From assembly GCA_039793685.1 (NCBI GenBank), contig JBDRAL010000013.1, positions 85,591 through 149,590 of the forward strand: DNA of 64,000 nt, written 5' to 3'. The position numbers and the translations under genes are program-made. The DNA comes from JAAFHI01 sp039793685. GTDB taxonomy: Bacteria; Acidobacteriota; Blastocatellia; Chloracidobacteriales; Chloracidobacteriaceae. Every line of letters starts with the position of its first letter. Position 1 is the first letter of the stretch. Below the pieces are notes generated by a model. That model ran no database searches, was not told the DNA's origin, and was given only the letters and a program-made list of their open reading frames with translations. Positions 36,453-44,849 of this stretch are shown one piece after another.

Positions 36453-36928
36453 GGATTTGGGGCTTCCTTTTCTTAAAACTTTATTAGAACGACAATTTCA
36501 AACAAGCGTTTGAATTGAATGATTGAACCCGATACGAAAAAGCGTCAACCACAGTTGCCGAAAAAACCGGATGGCCGACAGGGACCGTCCGTTTTCTGAC
36601 AAAGCCGTGAATATCAACCGTTTCACGAAAGTGACCCGACGGAAAACCATGTCGTTGACAATTTGGGACGATGGGAAATTTCTGCTGGAAAGCCGATTTT
36701 CCGGCAAGCGGTTTGTCCGGGTTTCCTCCGAGAAAACAGCCTCCACTTCCGTTTTCCCGGAAATATCTCCAACCACACCGGAAAAGCCGCAACCCCTCAT
36801 CGAATTTTCATCGAGGCAACATTCGTGAAATCCGGAGCGCGTTGATTGGAAGTGACGGGATGGCCCGCCAGCCATCACCGGGCGTCACACGGCGTCGTCC
36901 CGTCGAGTCATCACCGTATGAGGTACAT
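36453..36928. other. 476-nt intergenic region, no credible gene
   Basis: Separates the divergent efflux operon and a small secreted-protein gene. Overlapping open frames here lack ribosome binding sites and family resemblance. The stretch 36480-36560 next to the efflux operon is AT-rich and likely carries its promoter, but no operator could be recognised. GAGG at 36920-36923 serves the next start. Confidence 0.5.
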
Positions 36929-37294
36929 ATGAAGTTTTTTGCCCAGTGCTTTTTTCTTTCGTTCATTCTCACCGCGATGCTCGGCATCGTCGCGTTCGCC
37001 TTCGAAAAGGACATCACCTTCAGCCGCGATTTCACCATCGCCGGAACGGTCGTGAAAAAAGGGACCTACAAGGTGAAGTACGACGCCAAAACCAGTGAAC
37101 TGACCATCCTCAAAGGCAAGGAGGTCATCGTGAAAACCCGCGCCACCGCGGAACAGCTTGCGGCGACATCCCGGCAGGAACAGCTCGGCTATCGCGAAAA
37201 CGGCGGGACGGCGGAACTCAAAACCATCACGCTGGCCGGTTCGAAAGAACGGATCGTGGTGCAATCGGCCGATCTCGCCGCGCCCAACCAGTAA
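36929..37294 (+). CDS. Small secreted protein of unknown function
   Basis: 121 residues from the ATG at 36929 (GAGG upstream); the frame is open further 5' but that part looks non-coding. Signal peptide FFAQCFFLSFILTAMLGIVAFA. The mature 95 residues are beta-rich with a repeated scheme of short strands (FTIAGTVVKKGTYKVKYDAKTSELTILKGKEVIVK). The pattern recalls small, acidobacterial-type exported proteins annotated only as hypothetical. A strong terminator follows, so it is a single-gene unit. Confidence 0.7.
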   Translation: MKFFAQCFFLSFILTAMLGIVAFAFEKDITFSRDFTIAGTVVKKGTYKVKYDAKTSELTILKGKEVIVKTRATAEQLAATSRQEQLGYRENGGTAELKTITLAGSKERIVVQSADLAAPNQ

Positions 37295-37316
37295 AAAAAC
37301 ACCATCAACAAAACCG

Positions 37317-37352
37317 AACGGGCGTCCGGTCACACGGACGCCCGTTTTTCAT
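37317..37352 (+). terminator. Rho-independent terminator
   Basis: ACGGGCGTCCG and CGGACGCCCGT form an 11-bp perfect stem around GTCACA, followed by TTTTTC, about 25 nt after the stop of the small secreted-protein gene. Confidence 0.92.
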
Positions 37353-37402
37353 CGGATTGAAGTGTGGCGTTCACGCCGGAACGACTGAAACGCCACGGCT
37401 CA

Positions 37403-37456
37403 TTTTCGCCTTTTTGCGCCTAAAAACCCTGAATCGTGGCAATTTTTCGCCTTTTT
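37403..37456 (+). promoter_or_regulatory. Two direct repeats upstream of a sigma-54 promoter
   Basis: TTTTCGCCTTTTT occurs at 37403-37415 and again at 37444-37456, 41 nt apart (about four helical turns). A GCCACG/CGTGGC inverted pair (near 37393 and 37436) sits nearby. Position upstream of a -24/-12 promoter suggests activator or bending-protein binding; this is inference. Confidence 0.45.
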
Positions 37457-37472
37457 CAACCTCTGGAGGAAT

Positions 37473-37488
37473 TGGCACGCCGCTTGCA
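37473..37488 (+). promoter_or_regulatory. Sigma-54 (RpoN) promoter
   Basis: TGGCACGCCGCTTGCA matches the -24/-12 consensus (TGGCACG-N4-TTGCW) at every consensus position, with the invariant GG and GC exactly 10 nt apart. The predicted start is near 37499, about 90 nt upstream of the ATG of the His/Arg-rich protein gene. Confidence 0.88.
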
Positions 37489-37591
37489 ATGAGGAAAGTC
37501 GAACAAAACGGGCAAGCCGACGGAACGAAATCGCCGATCACGCCGACTTCCCGAGTATTGGACCCGCGGATAAACAATCGGAGTCAATTTT

Positions 37592-37810
37592 ATGAAGCGT
37601 ACTTTCTGTTTTGCACTCGCGGTGGTTTGCTGGCTGGGCTTCTCGGCCGTTTCCTTCGCCGCGCCGACCTCCGCCGAGCCGACCGCTCAGGGCGCCGCCC
37701 CCGCCAAGCCCGCCGCCAAGGGTCACCGGCGCCATCGTCGGCATCACCGCCGCCACCATCGGCGTCACCACCGCGGACACAAGATGAATCCGACCCCCAA
37801 GAAGGGATAG
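37592..37810 (+). CDS. Small secreted His/Arg-rich protein
   Basis: 72 residues. Signal peptide KRTFCFALAVVCWLGFSAVSFA; an Ala/Pro/Thr-rich spacer; then a highly basic tail of HRRHRRHHRRHHRRHHRGH type, about nine His and ten Arg in 21 residues. The tail could bind metal ions, nucleic acid or polyphosphate/anionic surface polymers; no family is recognised. Transcribed from the sigma-54 promoter at 37473 and closed by its own terminator. The ATG at 37592 follows a GGAG (CAATCGGAGTCA). Confidence 0.75.
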   Translation: MKRTFCFALAVVCWLGFSAVSFAAPTSAEPTAQGAAPAKPAAKGHRRHRRHHRRHHRRHHRGHKMNPTPKKG

Positions 37811-37841
37811 TCAGACCAAATCGGTTTTCAGCATTTACCCG

Positions 37842-37880
37842 CGGGGGAACGGATTTCGCGTATCCGTTCCCCCGTTCTAT
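37842..37880 (+). terminator. Rho-independent terminator
   Basis: CGGGGGAACGGAT pairs with ATCCGTTCCCCCG around TTCGCGT, followed by TTCTATTTT. It ends the sigma-54-driven gene. Confidence 0.9.
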
Positions 37881-37938
37881 TTTACGAACCGTGTGAATCC
37901 TGTGCCCTCACCCAACGGCTTTCAAAAGACCAACCAAA

Positions 37939-38145
37939 ATGAAGACCTTTCTACTGACCCTTCTTTCGCTTGTCATCGGTTACGGAATCGGTGTCGGCGC
38001 GGGCTTCGGCCTCGTTCATCTGCTTTCCAGCAACCGGCACGACAAGTCGATGGAAGCCGCGATGACCGGGTTCTTCGTCGCGGGACCGATTGTCGCCCTG
38101 CTGTCGGCGGGTGGGATGCTGGCGTTCCGGTTGCTTGCGAAGTGA
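37939..38145 (+). CDS. Small membrane protein with two transmembrane helices
   Basis: 68 residues. Helix 1 about 4-27 (FLLTLLSLVIGYGIGVGAGFGLVHLL) with GxxxG-type packing, a short polar loop (SSNRHDKS), helix 2 about 41-65 (TGFFVAGPIVALLSAGGMLAF). No family recognised. The ATG at 37939 is chosen because it opens directly into the first helix. It ends next to a paired-hairpin element that separates it from the convergent hydrolase gene. Confidence 0.65.
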   Translation: MKTFLLTLLSLVIGYGIGVGAGFGLVHLLSSNRHDKSMEAAMTGFFVAGPIVALLSAGGMLAFRLLAK

Positions 38146-38183
38146 ATAAAGCAAGGGTTACGGGCGTGCGACCAACTGAAGTT

Positions 38184-38285
38184 GATAGCCCACAGCCGGA
38201 CCGAAGGGAGGCTGTGGGAAAACAATGACGCGCGGAAAAACATTTCTCTCCCATACCCTCCCTTCGGTCCGGGTATGGGCTATCT
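38184..38285. repeat. Paired hairpins with compensatory stems and complementary loops
   Basis: Hairpin 1: CCCACAGCC (38189-38197), loop GGACCGAAGGGA (38198-38209), GGCTGTGGG (38210-38218). Hairpin 2: CCCATACCC (38250-38258), loop TCCCTTCGGTCC (38259-38270), GGGTATGGG (38271-38279). Both stems are perfect although they differ in sequence; the loops are exact reverse complements. Flanking GATAG/CTATC extends the outer inverted repeat. Located between convergent genes. Confidence 0.88.
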
Positions 38286-38329
38286 TCTCGGGCCTTATCC
38301 ATCTGAAAACCGCCATCGCTTGAAAACAC

Positions 38330-40270
38330 CTACTGCGCCGCAACGTGGACCTTCAGTCCGGAAGCGTGCTTCGCGTCGCGATACACCCGATGGGTCGCGA
38401 TGGTGAAATCCGCGTCGGTGGCCTTGTAAATATCGCAGAACTTCTGCGGATTGCGGTCCACCAGCGGGAACCACGAACTCTGCACCTGAATCATGATCCG
38501 GTGGCCCTTTTTGAACGTGTGGTTCACGTCCTGCACGTTGAAGGGCACGCGCGTGACCGTGTTCGGCCTGAGCGCGGACGGCGTTTCGAAACTTTCCCGA
38601 TACTTCGCCCGCATCACTTCCCCGCGCACGAGCATTTCATAGCCGCCCATCTTGAAATTCGTCGGGTTGGGATCGGCGTTGGGCGTGTCGTCGGGAAAAA
38701 CGTCGATGAGCTTGACCACGAAATCGGCGTCCGTGCCAGTCGTCGAAATGAACAGATCGGCGAGCAGCTTCCCGGAAAGCGTGACGTCCTCGGTTAAAAC
38801 ATCGGTTTTGTAAACGAGCACGTCGGGCCGCTGCGACGCGAACCGCTGGTCTTCCGTCATGTACTCCCGACCGCGCGAAATCGTGATTTCGTTCGTGTAG
38901 GGCACGGGTTTCGCCGGGTCGCTGACGTACTGATCGAACGCCTCGCCGGTTTCCTTCGGCGCGTCGAACGACAGCTTGCCGTTCGGGTGGAAGTAGAGCG
39001 TTTTCTCGATCGTGCCCTTGGGCGGCCACGATTCGTAGCTTTTCCACTGGTTCGAACCGGTCTGAAACGCGAGCACTTCCGGCTGGTTCAACTCGCCTTC
39101 GCCCTTGAGGAAGTGGTTGAAGAACTTCAACTCGACTTCGCTCCGGTAAAACTCCGACGTTTTCGAGCCGAACTGCGCGTTGCCGAGCTGGCTGCCGTCA
39201 CTGCGCGCCCAGCCGCCGTGAAACCACGGACCGATGACCATCACGTTGTGGATGCCGGGGTTGTTGCGCTCGATTTCATCGTAGATGTGCAGCGGTCCGT
39301 AGAGGTCCTCCGCGTCGAACCAGCCGCCGACCGTCATCACCGCCGGGGCGACTTTTTTCAAATGCGGCAGCAGGTTGCGCGACTTCCAGAACTCGTCGTA
39401 GTTCGGATGGGCGAGAAAATCGTTCCAGAAACCGATGTTGCCCTTCAGATACTTCGGGTTGGCGTTCGACACCGCGCCCATTTCGAGGAAGAACTTGTAG
39501 GCGTCGGGCGTGCCGTGCTTGAACGGCGGCGGGAATTCCGTCGTCGGCTTCGGACGCGGCGGACCGAAAAACGTGAAGAAGTTGAACGAGTCAATCAGGT
39601 AAAAGGCCCCGTTGTGGTGCATGTCGTCGCCGATGAACCAGTCGGCGATGGGGGCCTGCGGCGAGACGGCCTTGAGCGCCGGGTGCGCGTCAATCATCCC
39701 CGTCGCGGCGTAGAAACCGGGATAGGAAATCCCCCACATCCCGACGTTTCCGTTGTTGTTTGCGACGTTTTTCACGAGCCATTCGACCGTGTCGTAGGTG
39801 TCGCTCGACTCGTCGATCTGTTTGCCCGTCTTTTTCGGATTGTGCGGACGCATGTTGTCGTATTCGCCTTCTGACATGAGCCGTCCGCGAACGTCCTGAT
39901 AAACCACGATGTAGCCCGCGCGGGCGATGTCGTCGGACGGGCCGATGTGTTCCTTGTAGGCGTCCGCCCCGTAAGGCGACACGCTGTAGGGGGTACGGTT
40001 GAGCAGAATCGGGTATTTCTTCGAGGTGTCGCGCGGGGCGTAAATGCTGGTGAAAAGTTTTACGCCGTCGCGCATCGGAATCTGCACTTCGGTCTTGGCG
40101 TAGTTGGCCTTTACGTCAAACGCCAACTGCGGCGCGGTCGTCTGCGCCACAACGACATCCGAAGAACGGTATGGAATCCCGACCGTCCTGGGAGACAGTA
40201 CCCCGACCGTTAGGGAGGGGAGAGATAGAAACAGTGCGGCAAAAAGAACGCTTCGGACGAAACGCTTCAT
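38330..40270 (-). CDS. CocE/NonD family serine hydrolase (X-Pro dipeptidyl-peptidase-like)
   Basis: 646 residues from the ATG at 40270, preceded by GGAGG. Signal peptide RSVLFAALFLSLPSLTVG. The alpha/beta-hydrolase core has the nucleophile Ser182 in GISYPG, Asp319 in GGWFDAED and His351 in GPWFHGGW. The C-terminal part (about 420-640) is the jelly-roll domain of X-Pro dipeptidyl-peptidases and cocaine esterase. It is likely exported. Substrates could be proline-containing peptides or esters/amides. It lies downstream of the S53 protease gene on the same strand, about 130 nt away, consistent with a joint role in extracellular protein use. Confidence 0.92.
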   Translation of the reverse strand: MKRFVRSVLFAALFLSLPSLTVGVLSPRTVGIPYRSSDVVVAQTTAPQLAFDVKANYAKTEVQIPMRDGVKLFTSIYAPRDTSKKYPILLNRTPYSVSPYGADAYKEHIGPSDDIARAGYIVVYQDVRGRLMSEGEYDNMRPHNPKKTGKQIDESSDTYDTVEWLVKNVANNNGNVGMWGISYPGFYAATGMIDAHPALKAVSPQAPIADWFIGDDMHHNGAFYLIDSFNFFTFFGPPRPKPTTEFPPPFKHGTPDAYKFFLEMGAVSNANPKYLKGNIGFWNDFLAHPNYDEFWKSRNLLPHLKKVAPAVMTVGGWFDAEDLYGPLHIYDEIERNNPGIHNVMVIGPWFHGGWARSDGSQLGNAQFGSKTSEFYRSEVELKFFNHFLKGEGELNQPEVLAFQTGSNQWKSYESWPPKGTIEKTLYFHPNGKLSFDAPKETGEAFDQYVSDPAKPVPYTNEITISRGREYMTEDQRFASQRPDVLVYKTDVLTEDVTLSGKLLADLFISTTGTDADFVVKLIDVFPDDTPNADPNPTNFKMGGYEMLVRGEVMRAKYRESFETPSALRPNTVTRVPFNVQDVNHTFKKGHRIMIQVQSSWFPLVDRNPQKFCDIYKATDADFTIATHRVYRDAKHASGLKVHVAAQ

Positions 40271-40345
40271 GGGGGCCTCCAAAAGTGGGATGACGCGATT
40301 CTGACCGGACGCGACCGCCGCTGTCCATCCACCCCGGAAAGACGA

Positions 40346-40379
40346 ACCGGGCGCGAACCTGTGAAGGTCCGCGCCCGGT
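40346..40379 (-). terminator. Hairpin after the S53 protease gene
   Basis: ACCGGGCGCG (40346-40355) and CGCGCCCGGT (40370-40379) form a 10-bp perfect outer stem, with ACCT/AGGT inside. On the minus strand it follows the protease stop; the T-run after it is weak, so termination may be partial. Confidence 0.7.
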
Positions 40380-40402
40380 CGGTTGTATCGCTTGCGCGAG
40401 GG

Positions 40403-42922
40403 TTACTGGAGCGTCACCGCGATGGTCGCCGTCCGCTGACGGCCGTTGCTGTCGGTGCCGATGACCGTGATGGTCGCGGGCGATGTGGTGGACGTACTCG
40501 AAACCGAGAAGTTCATCTGGCTGGTCGTACCCGTAACCGGATTCACCGAGGTCGAGACGCTCGAGATCACGCCCGTCCGCGAAACCGAGTAGGAGAGGGT
40601 GACCGGGCCGGTGAAGCTGCCCGTGCGGGTGACCGTCACGATGCGGGCATAGGTGCTGCCGCGCGCCCAGACGGCGGTCGAGCCGCTCGTGCCGTCGGTC
40701 TTGGTCAGCGCCAGCGAGAAGTCGCCCGTCGGCGTGCCGGTCGTCGGCGTGCCGGTGATCGAGAGACTCCACGAATTGAGCTTGCCGGTGTCGGCGGCGG
40801 CGAGGTCCTTCACCACCAGTTTCCAGTTGCCCGCCGAAGCCTGGCCGTTGAAGCCCGTCGGCGCGTAGGTCGCGTTGATGTTCGGCGTCGAGGTGCTGCT
40901 GGTGCTCTTGAGGCGAACCGTCGTTCCGCTCGGCGAGACGAGGTCGATCTGCACGTCGCCGCTGTAGGTGTGCGTGATGCTCACCGTCACGCTCAGGCTC
41001 TGGATCGAGAGATTGGTCGGAATGTTGATGGTGCTGGTGATGCCGGTCGTGTTGTTGTCCGGAATCGAAAGGTTCGGCGTCGCGCTGCCGGTCACGGTCT
41101 GCGTGCCGCCACCACCGCCACCGCCGCCGGTGGAGCCGTTCCAGTTGTTGACGAGCGCGTTGGCGTCGGGCGCGCCGAGGCCGGTCGCGCGGTCGAAGCC
41201 GGTCGTGGCCGTGTAGCCGGTCACGCCCGCGTAGGTGTTGTTGCCGCTCGTGATGTCACGGTAGACGGCGGTGCCACCCGTGTACTGCGCGTTGCCGAGC
41301 GAGTAAAGCTTCGGATTCGGATTTCCCTGCGCGCCGTACTTTTGAACGATGAGCGACATGATGCCGGCCATTGCGGGAGACGAAGCGCTCGTGCCGCCGA
41401 TGGCGAGGATGCCGCCGGAGTCGCCCTGATAGAGGTAGTAACCGATCTTGCCGGGCGAGGCCATCAGCGACACGTCGGGAAGGTCGCGCTTGCCGTCCGC
41501 CGGAACGCCGGGGCAGACCTGCCACGACGGCTTGCTGTAGACCGAGCTGACGCCGCCGCCGGTCGAACCGCCGCCGGTGCCGTCATTCCACACCGTTTCG
41601 CTGCCGAACGCCGTGAGATTGCCGCTCGCGTCAAACGTCACGCTGTTGAGGCCGGTGCCGCCGACCGCCACGTTGTAGGGCGTCGAGCAAAGACCGCTCA
41701 CCGCCGCCGGTCCGACCGGGCTGCCGCTGCTGTTGGTGCAGGCCGCCGCGCCGCTGTCGCCGGACGACACGAAGACCGACTGGCCCTGCGCCGCCGCCTG
41801 CTGGAACAAATTGTTGTAGAAGGTGTTCGCGCTCGTGCCGATGGCCGATTCGCACGCGCCGAAGCTGATGCTGACGACCGGGGCCACGTTGTTGTTCACG
41901 ATGTACTGCGCGGAAACGTCCACGCCGTCCGTCGTCGAGGTGCTGTTGCCGATGACGACCTTGATGGTCGCGTTTTTGGCGACCGCGCCCGACCATTCGG
42001 TATCGAGCAGTACTTCGCCTTCTTCACCGGTATCGAAAATGCCGGGGTTCGCGCCGGGAAGCACCTTGACCGGGTCCTTCGCCGGAAGGCCCGTGTTGGT
42101 GCGGAAGGTCCGCACGTCGGAAAGGTTGAAATCGCAGCGCGCGACGATGGCGATGGTCTGGCCCGTGCCGTCGAGGCCCGCCGTGTAGAGCGGATTCACG
42201 TTGTAAACCTTCGCGAAATCGGCGGGTCCGAGGATGCGGCCCGATCCGGCGGCGATGTTCGTGCCGATCTTGCTGCCCGCAACCTGTTTGATTGAGGTCA
42301 CGGCGGTCACCGGCGTGTGGTGGTAATCGTAGCGATGGAAACCGCTCAGACCGATCACGCCGCCGACCGTGCCCGCGAGGGCCATCGGGATGCGGGGTTC
42401 GGTGGTGTTCGAAATCACCTGCTTGCCGCGATATTCATAGTTGCCAATGGTGGTGCCGAACGCTTTTTCGACCTGATTGACGTAGCCCGAAACGTTGAGG
42501 CTCAGACGGCCCGGCTGGATTTCATCGACCGACAACCCGTTGCCTTGCAGCCACTGCGAAACCTGCTTGATTTCGCTCTCGGTGGCGCCAAATTTCTGGC
42601 CGAACTGCTCCGGCGTCAGAAACCGGTGATAGTTGGGAGAGTTGGGATCCTGCTGGTCGGCGAGCAGTTGAGTCAGCTCGGCTTCGTTGTGCGGCTTGAG
42701 CACAACAATCATCTTGTCGATGCGCTGGCCTTCGTTGGCCCGTCCGAGCATCTTGGCGTTGGCCGTGGCCGGGTGGACGTCACCCGCCACCGCGAAAGTC
42801 TGCGTATCCGCCCGCTTGCTCGCTTTCTGGGCGATGATGAAGGGCGACTGTAAAAAGATCAGCGTGAGCGCCATCAGAAATGGCATCACCGAGCGGCTTA
42901 CTTTCCGCGTTTTACGTTCCAT
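40403..42922 (-). CDS. S53 (sedolisin/pro-kumamolisin) protease with P-domain and Ig-like C-terminus
   Basis: 839 residues from the ATG at 42922 (GAGGAA upstream; a GTG at 42937 is weaker). N-terminal signal/hydrophobic segment about 12-31, then the pro-kumamolisin activation domain (about 66-200: KPHNEAELTQLLADQQDPNSPNYHRFLTPEQFGQKFG). Catalytic domain: Glu303/Asp307 in EGEVLLDTEWSG, oxyanion Asp389 in SSGDSGA, and Ser512 in GGTSASSPAMAG. After a Gly-rich hinge comes a P-domain-like beta sandwich (ITHTYSGDVQIDLVSPSG ... LNSWSLSITG) and a final Ig-like domain. The zymogen is probably secreted and self-activates at acid pH, as known for the family. Confidence 0.94.
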   Translation of the reverse strand: MERKTRKVSRSVMPFLMALTLIFLQSPFIIAQKASKRADTQTFAVAGDVHPATANAKMLGRANEGQRIDKMIVVLKPHNEAELTQLLADQQDPNSPNYHRFLTPEQFGQKFGATESEIKQVSQWLQGNGLSVDEIQPGRLSLNVSGYVNQVEKAFGTTIGNYEYRGKQVISNTTEPRIPMALAGTVGGVIGLSGFHRYDYHHTPVTAVTSIKQVAGSKIGTNIAAGSGRILGPADFAKVYNVNPLYTAGLDGTGQTIAIVARCDFNLSDVRTFRTNTGLPAKDPVKVLPGANPGIFDTGEEGEVLLDTEWSGAVAKNATIKVVIGNSTSTTDGVDVSAQYIVNNNVAPVVSISFGACESAIGTSANTFYNNLFQQAAAQGQSVFVSSGDSGAAACTNSSGSPVGPAAVSGLCSTPYNVAVGGTGLNSVTFDASGNLTAFGSETVWNDGTGGGSTGGGVSSVYSKPSWQVCPGVPADGKRDLPDVSLMASPGKIGYYLYQGDSGGILAIGGTSASSPAMAGIMSLIVQKYGAQGNPNPKLYSLGNAQYTGGTAVYRDITSGNNTYAGVTGYTATTGFDRATGLGAPDANALVNNWNGSTGGGGGGGGTQTVTGSATPNLSIPDNNTTGITSTINIPTNLSIQSLSVTVSITHTYSGDVQIDLVSPSGTTVRLKSTSSTSTPNINATYAPTGFNGQASAGNWKLVVKDLAAADTGKLNSWSLSITGTPTTGTPTGDFSLALTKTDGTSGSTAVWARGSTYARIVTVTRTGSFTGPVTLSYSVSRTGVISSVSTSVNPVTGTTSQMNFSVSSTSTTSPATITVIGTDSNGRQRTATIAVTLQ

Positions 42923-43347
42923 TTGGTTCCTCTTCACTAAGACGTATATGAAAATCGGCGTCGCCGGTCGTTCCGGCTGTGGTCGTTCGTCAGACCCGAC
43001 GCGCGTCTTTTGAGGAACAGGTTTTGCGAGCTTGAGCGGCGTTTCGAAAGGAGACGAATCTATTGTTCATCTCTCAGGTTCGACCGAAATAACGAATTGG
43101 AAAAATGCCGGTCGAAAGGTTGTGCCGTTCTCATAAACAAATTCAGTACCACAAACCCTGACTTTTGAAAAAAACGCGGAAAATCAGCCAAAAAACTCAA
43201 AATTTCAGCCATTTTGGCGTTTTTCCGTCAAATTCGGTTGCTCATCCGAAAGCCGAGATGTCAACGTGATTGACACAAGCCGCCTTTTTCACGTCAACGC
43301 GCTTGACGCTGACCAGACAGGCATCACCCGTTTTGAGGACTGAAACC
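42923..43347. other. 425-nt intergenic region between divergent genes
   Basis: Carries the upstream regions of the S53 protease (left) and a methyltransferase (right). The centre (43100-43230) is AT-rich, with many AAAA and TTTT tracts. The only structured signals seen are the two palindromes at 43259-43308. No gene is supported. Confidence 0.5.
43259..43308 (+). promoter_or_regulatory. Tandem 17-bp palindromes (putative operator)
   Basis: TGTCAACGTGATTGACA (43259-43275) and CGTCAACGCGCTTGACG (43292-43308) are both inverted repeats of a (T/C)GTCAA half-site with 5-nt centre. Their centres are 33 bp apart, about three helical turns. They lie 40-90 nt upstream of the methyltransferase start. 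The regulator is unknown. Confidence 0.6.
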
Positions 43348-44013
43348 GTGCCTGAATCTCCCCAGCCGAATATTCCCCAGACCGCCGAATTCATCCCCGC
43401 GTTGCGTTTTCACGCGCTCACCGGCCTGTTCGACGCCGCCGTGCGCGTGGGCGTCCGCGAAGGGACGTTCAAATCGCGCCTGCTCGAACCGATGAACCTC
43501 GGCCCGGGGACGACCGCCCTCGACGTCGGTTGCGGCACGGGCACGCTGCTCGCGCTGGCGTTGAAACGTTTTCCCGATTGTTCCTTCACCGGACTCGACG
43601 GCGATCCCGCGATTCTCGAACGGGCCGAAAAGAAGCTGAACGGTGGCGCGACGCTCGTCGCCGGGCTGGCCCACGAACTCCCCTTTCCCGACGCTTCGTT
43701 CGACGCGGTCATGTCGTCGCTCGTCTTTCATCACCTCGCGACCGACCGCAAGCACGCCGCGCTGCGCGACATCCGCCGCGTCCTCAAACCCGGCGGAATG
43801 CTCCATCTCGCCGATTACGGCAAGGCGCGCAATCCCCTCGAACGCCTCGCCTTTCTCCAGGTTCAGTTCCTCGACGGTTTCGCCTCCACCCGCGACCACG
43901 CCGCCGGACGCCTCCCCGTCTTTCTCGGCGAATGCGGATTTGCAGACGTCCGCCTGACCGATGAAATCCTGACCGCCACCGGCGTGGTCGCGATTCTCCG
44001 CGCTCGCCGCTGA
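43348..44013 (+). CDS. Class I SAM-dependent methyltransferase
   Basis: 221 residues from the GTG at 43348, with GAGG nine nt upstream; the frame is open further upstream, but the operator-like palindromes there argue against an earlier start. Motif I LDVGCGTGTLLALALKRFP, acidic motif SFTGLDGDPAILERAEKKL, motif II region PFPDASFDAVMSSLVFHH, and RRVLKPGGMLHLADYGK. The arrangement fits Ubie/type-11 methyltransferases. The substrate is unknown. It may be controlled by the tandem palindromes upstream. Confidence 0.88.
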   Translation: MPESPQPNIPQTAEFIPALRFHALTGLFDAAVRVGVREGTFKSRLLEPMNLGPGTTALDVGCGTGTLLALALKRFPDCSFTGLDGDPAILERAEKKLNGGATLVAGLAHELPFPDASFDAVMSSLVFHHLATDRKHAALRDIRRVLKPGGMLHLADYGKARNPLERLAFLQVQFLDGFASTRDHAAGRLPVFLGECGFADVRLTDEILTATGVVAILRARR

Positions 44014-44192
44014 TTTTTTTTCAGCGCCGAACCCGGAATAGCCAGCCGTCGTTCATTCATTCAACAAATGAAAGGGGATGCAACGGGCCGCGCGAGGCCG
44101 GGCATCTCGTCAAGGCGAGGTTCAACCGCGTGTAACGTCGCGTTCAGGTTGAGCCGGTAGGGTGAGCGCACTTGAAACGGCGAGAGGCTTGT

Positions 44193-44849
44193 ATGAACCG
44201 CGACACCGTGACCGAACTGATTCGCAAACCGACGCTCTCCGACCTGCGCGAACGGATGCGGGAAACCGATACGGAATCAAATCATTCGCTCGTCGAACAC
44301 GGCCGCCGGGTCGCCGGAATCGCGCTCGTCATCGCCGCCGAATGGGGCTTTCATCCGCTGACCAACACGGTTTTTCTCGAAGAACTCCGCCTTGCGGGCG
44401 AATTTCATGATGTCGGAAAAATTCTGCTTCCCGCCGACGCCGCTCCGGAAACGATGGAACGCCACGTCGAACTCGGCGCGACGCTCCTGCGCGAAGCGGG
44501 CGCGCCCGAAGCCGTCGTGGACGCGGCGCTCTACCACCACGTTCGTTACGCGGGCGGCGGCTACCCGGACACGATGCTCAGCGGCGACGCGCTTCCGCTC
44601 ACGGCGCGCATCGTCGCCGTCGCCGACGAACTCGCCGCGCGGACGGAGGACCGTCCGCAACGCGCGGGGCGTCCGGTTCACGATGTCTGGGCTGACCTTT
44701 TCGCAAACCGGGGCGCGCGCTTCGACCCGCACATCGTGGACACGCTCGAACGCAGTACGTTTTTGAAGGAAGCACTTCGTCTCGGCGCGCTTCCCGATTC
44801 CGTCGAGTTTCTGAAGTTCAACCGCTATCCGATTGGTGTCGCCGCCTGA
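44193..44849 (+). CDS. HD-GYP-like phosphohydrolase
   Basis: 218 residues from the ATG at 44193 (GAGAGG upstream; a TTG at 44172 is possible). HD domain: His32-His35 region HSLVEHGRRVAG, metal pair His72-Asp73 in GEFHDVGK, ALYHHVRYAGGGYPD, which keeps the HH...GYP signature, and VAVADELAARTEDRPQRAGR. This pattern fits HD-GYP cyclic-di-GMP phosphodiesterases, although the protein is short and has no sensor domain. Its last 25 nt overlap the end of the convergent methyltransferase gene. Confidence 0.84.
   Translation: MNRDTVTELIRKPTLSDLRERMRETDTESNHSLVEHGRRVAGIALVIAAEWGFHPLTNTVFLEELRLAGEFHDVGKILLPADAAPETMERHVELGATLLREAGAPEAVVDAALYHHVRYAGGGYPDTMLSGDALPLTARIVAVADELAARTEDRPQRAGRPVHDVWADLFANRGARFDPHIVDTLERSTFLKEALRLGALPDSVEFLKFNRYPIGVAA

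Noticed and set aside
36523..36828. 101-codon plus-strand frame in the gap before the small secreted protein gene
   Set aside because: No ribosome binding site, no hydrophobic or domain features, and composition typical of non-coding sequence.
37592..37810. RiPP precursor peptide
   Set aside because: It has a Sec-type signal peptide and a simple His/Arg tail, and no maturation enzyme is near.
40361..42295. 644-codon open frame opposite the S53 protease gene
   Set aside because: Very Arg- and Ala-rich, no domain, while the opposite strand has all catalytic motifs of the protease.
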